Shown here: positions 12,521-13,431 of the stretch, in pieces
Numbering within the stretch: position 1 is the first letter of the stretch
Layout: each line of letters begins with the position of its first letter
Source: an uncultured Oscillospiraceae bacterium
GTDB taxonomy: Bacteria; Bacillota; Clostridia; Oscillospirales; Acutalibacteraceae
DNA length: 13,431 bases
Direction: 5' to 3'
Assembly (NCBI GenBank): GCA_902490145.1
Contig: CABUCT010000021.1
Coordinates: 1-13,431, forward strand
Made by a program: the position numbers and the translations under genes
The notes under the pieces: model-generated
What the model was told of the DNA's origin: nothing
What the model saw: only the letters and a program-made list of their open reading frames with translations
The model's database searches: none

Positions 12521-13431
12521 TTGAATATAGTATTTATGGGTACGCCCGACTTTGCAGTTCCTTGTTTGGAAAAAATAATAGAAGATGGACATAATGTTTG
12601 TGCTGTTTTTTGTCAGCCTGATCGCCCTAAGGGAAGAGGACATAAGCTTACTCCACCTCCTGTTAAAGATGTTGCACTAAAGCATAAAATCCCGGTTTTT
12701 CAACCTGAAAAGCTGAAAGATAATACTGAAATTTTTGATGTTTTAAAAGATCTTGAGCCTGACTGTATTGTTGTGGTTGCATATGGAAAACTTTTACCCA
12801 AAGAGATTTTAAATCTTCCGAAATTTGGATGCATTAACGTTCATGCTTCTGTTTTGCCGAAATATAGAGGAAGTGCTCCGATTCAGTGGGCAGTGATCAA
12901 CGGTGAAAAAGAAACCGGAGTTACAACCATGCTGTTGGATGAAGGAATGGATACGGGAGATATTTTGCTTGTGAAAAAGTGCAATGTTCCCGATGACATG
13001 ACAGGTGGCGAGCTGTTTGATGTTTTAAGCCCTCTTGGTGCGGAACTTCTTGCAGAAACTCTTGAATGTCTTAAAGATGGAAGCATAACCCCTGTTAAAC
13101 AAAACGAAGAGTTTGCAACCAGAGCACCGATGCTTGATAAAAGCATTTCGGTTATTAATTGGAATAAATCTGCTGAAGAAATACACAATTTGATCAGAGG
13201 TTTAAATCCGTGGCCGGTTGCACTTACCTATGCAAATGATATGAAGATAAAAGTGTATTCTTCTCATATTGACGGAGAGAGTAATAAGCCCGCAGGAACG
13301 GTAATAGGCGGTAATACTCTTAAAGTTGTTTGCGGAGATAATAAAGTGATCGAACTTATTGATGTTCAGCTTGACGGTTCAAGAAGAATGAACTCCGCGG
13401 ATATGTTAAGAGGGCATAAAATTGAAGAAGG
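12521..13431 (+). CDS. fmt: Methionyl-tRNA formyltransferase, 3'-truncated by window edge
   Basis: Fmt transfers a formyl group from 10-formyltetrahydrofolate to methionyl-initiator tRNA. I read one open frame from TTG 12521 to the window end, 303 codons without a stop. With the family usually about 310 residues, only a few C-terminal residues are missing. The product starts MNIVFMGTPDFAVP, a family hallmark. It then has QPDRPKGRGHKLTPPPVK, the catalytic triad Asn106, His108 (INVHASVLPKYRGSAPI) and Asp144 (DEGMDTGDIL), and the C-terminal OB-fold tRNA-binding part (IRGLNPWPVALTY, then MLRGHKIEEG). GGGGG lies seven bases before the TTG, and no in-frame ATG fits the N terminus. It is 19 bases after def, so the pair is almost certainly cotranscribed. 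Confidence 0.95.
   Translation, partial: MNIVFMGTPDFAVPCLEKIIEDGHNVCAVFCQPDRPKGRGHKLTPPPVKDVALKHKIPVFQPEKLKDNTEIFDVLKDLEPDCIVVVAYGKLLPKEILNLPKFGCINVHASVLPKYRGSAPIQWAVINGEKETGVTTMLLDEGMDTGDILLVKKCNVPDDMTGGELFDVLSPLGAELLAETLECLKDGSITPVKQNEEFATRAPMLDKSISVINWNKSAEEIHNLIRGLNPWPVALTYANDMKIKVYSSHIDGESNKPAGTVIGGNTLKVVCGDNKVIELIDVQLDGSRRMNSADMLRGHKIEE

Noticed and set aside
12883..13188. Minus-strand open frame inside fmt
   Set aside because: The plus strand here encodes the intact catalytic and linker parts of Fmt; the antisense frame has no RBS or family motif.

Overview
The window looks like chromosomal DNA from a low-GC, endospore-forming Firmicute, most likely a clostridial (Clostridia/Oscillospiraceae-like) lineage. 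The evidence is a complete spoIIGA-sigE-sigG sporulation cluster, AT-rich codon use, strong Shine-Dalgarno sites, several TTG starts, and a yicC-remA-gmk-rpoZ-priA-def-fmt order that closely follows the Bacillus subtilis chromosome. The genus cannot be fixed from the sequence alone. I see no mobile element, tRNA, rRNA, CRISPR array or foreign island.

Layout. (1) 2-1930: 3' part of a class A penicillin-binding protein, closed by a strong intrinsic terminator (1969-2020). (2) 2046-4453: spoIIGA, sigE and sigG, encoding the membrane protease that activates pro-sigma-E, pro-sigma-E itself, and the late forespore factor sigma-G. The cluster appears to carry two sporulation-type control regions: a candidate Spo0A-dependent promoter in front of spoIIGA that overlaps the upstream terminator, and a candidate sigma-F/sigma-G promoter plus a weak SD-masking hairpin in front of sigG. 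(3) 4627-4659: a convergent terminator. (4) 4691-7393, minus strand: asnS followed by a type Ic aspartate aminotransferase, two genes of aspartate/asparagine metabolism in one transcription unit. (5) 7394-7628: divergent promoter region with a fully consensus sigma-A promoter for the rightward operon. (6) 7629-13431: a tightly packed housekeeping operon, yicC, remA, gmk, rpoZ, priA, def and fmt, cut by the window end close to the fmt 3' end.

How the genes work together. The left third is the mother-cell/forespore switch of sporulation. In B. subtilis, Spo0A turns on spoIIGA-sigE, SpoIIGA cleaves pro-sigma-E after asymmetric division, and sigma-F then sigma-G drive sigG in the forespore; the regulatory sites seen here fit that scheme. 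The right half joins RNA turnover (YicC), a DNA-binding regulator (RemA), GMP phosphorylation (Gmk), the RNA polymerase omega subunit, replication restart (PriA), and the enzymes that formylate initiator tRNA (Fmt) and deformylate nascent proteins (Def).

I found no wholly new system. The points most worth a second look are the overlapping terminator/promoter before spoIIGA, the sigG leader, the run of TTG starts in the sporulation genes, the asnS-aminotransferase pairing, and a guanylate kinase with unusual substrate-site residues.
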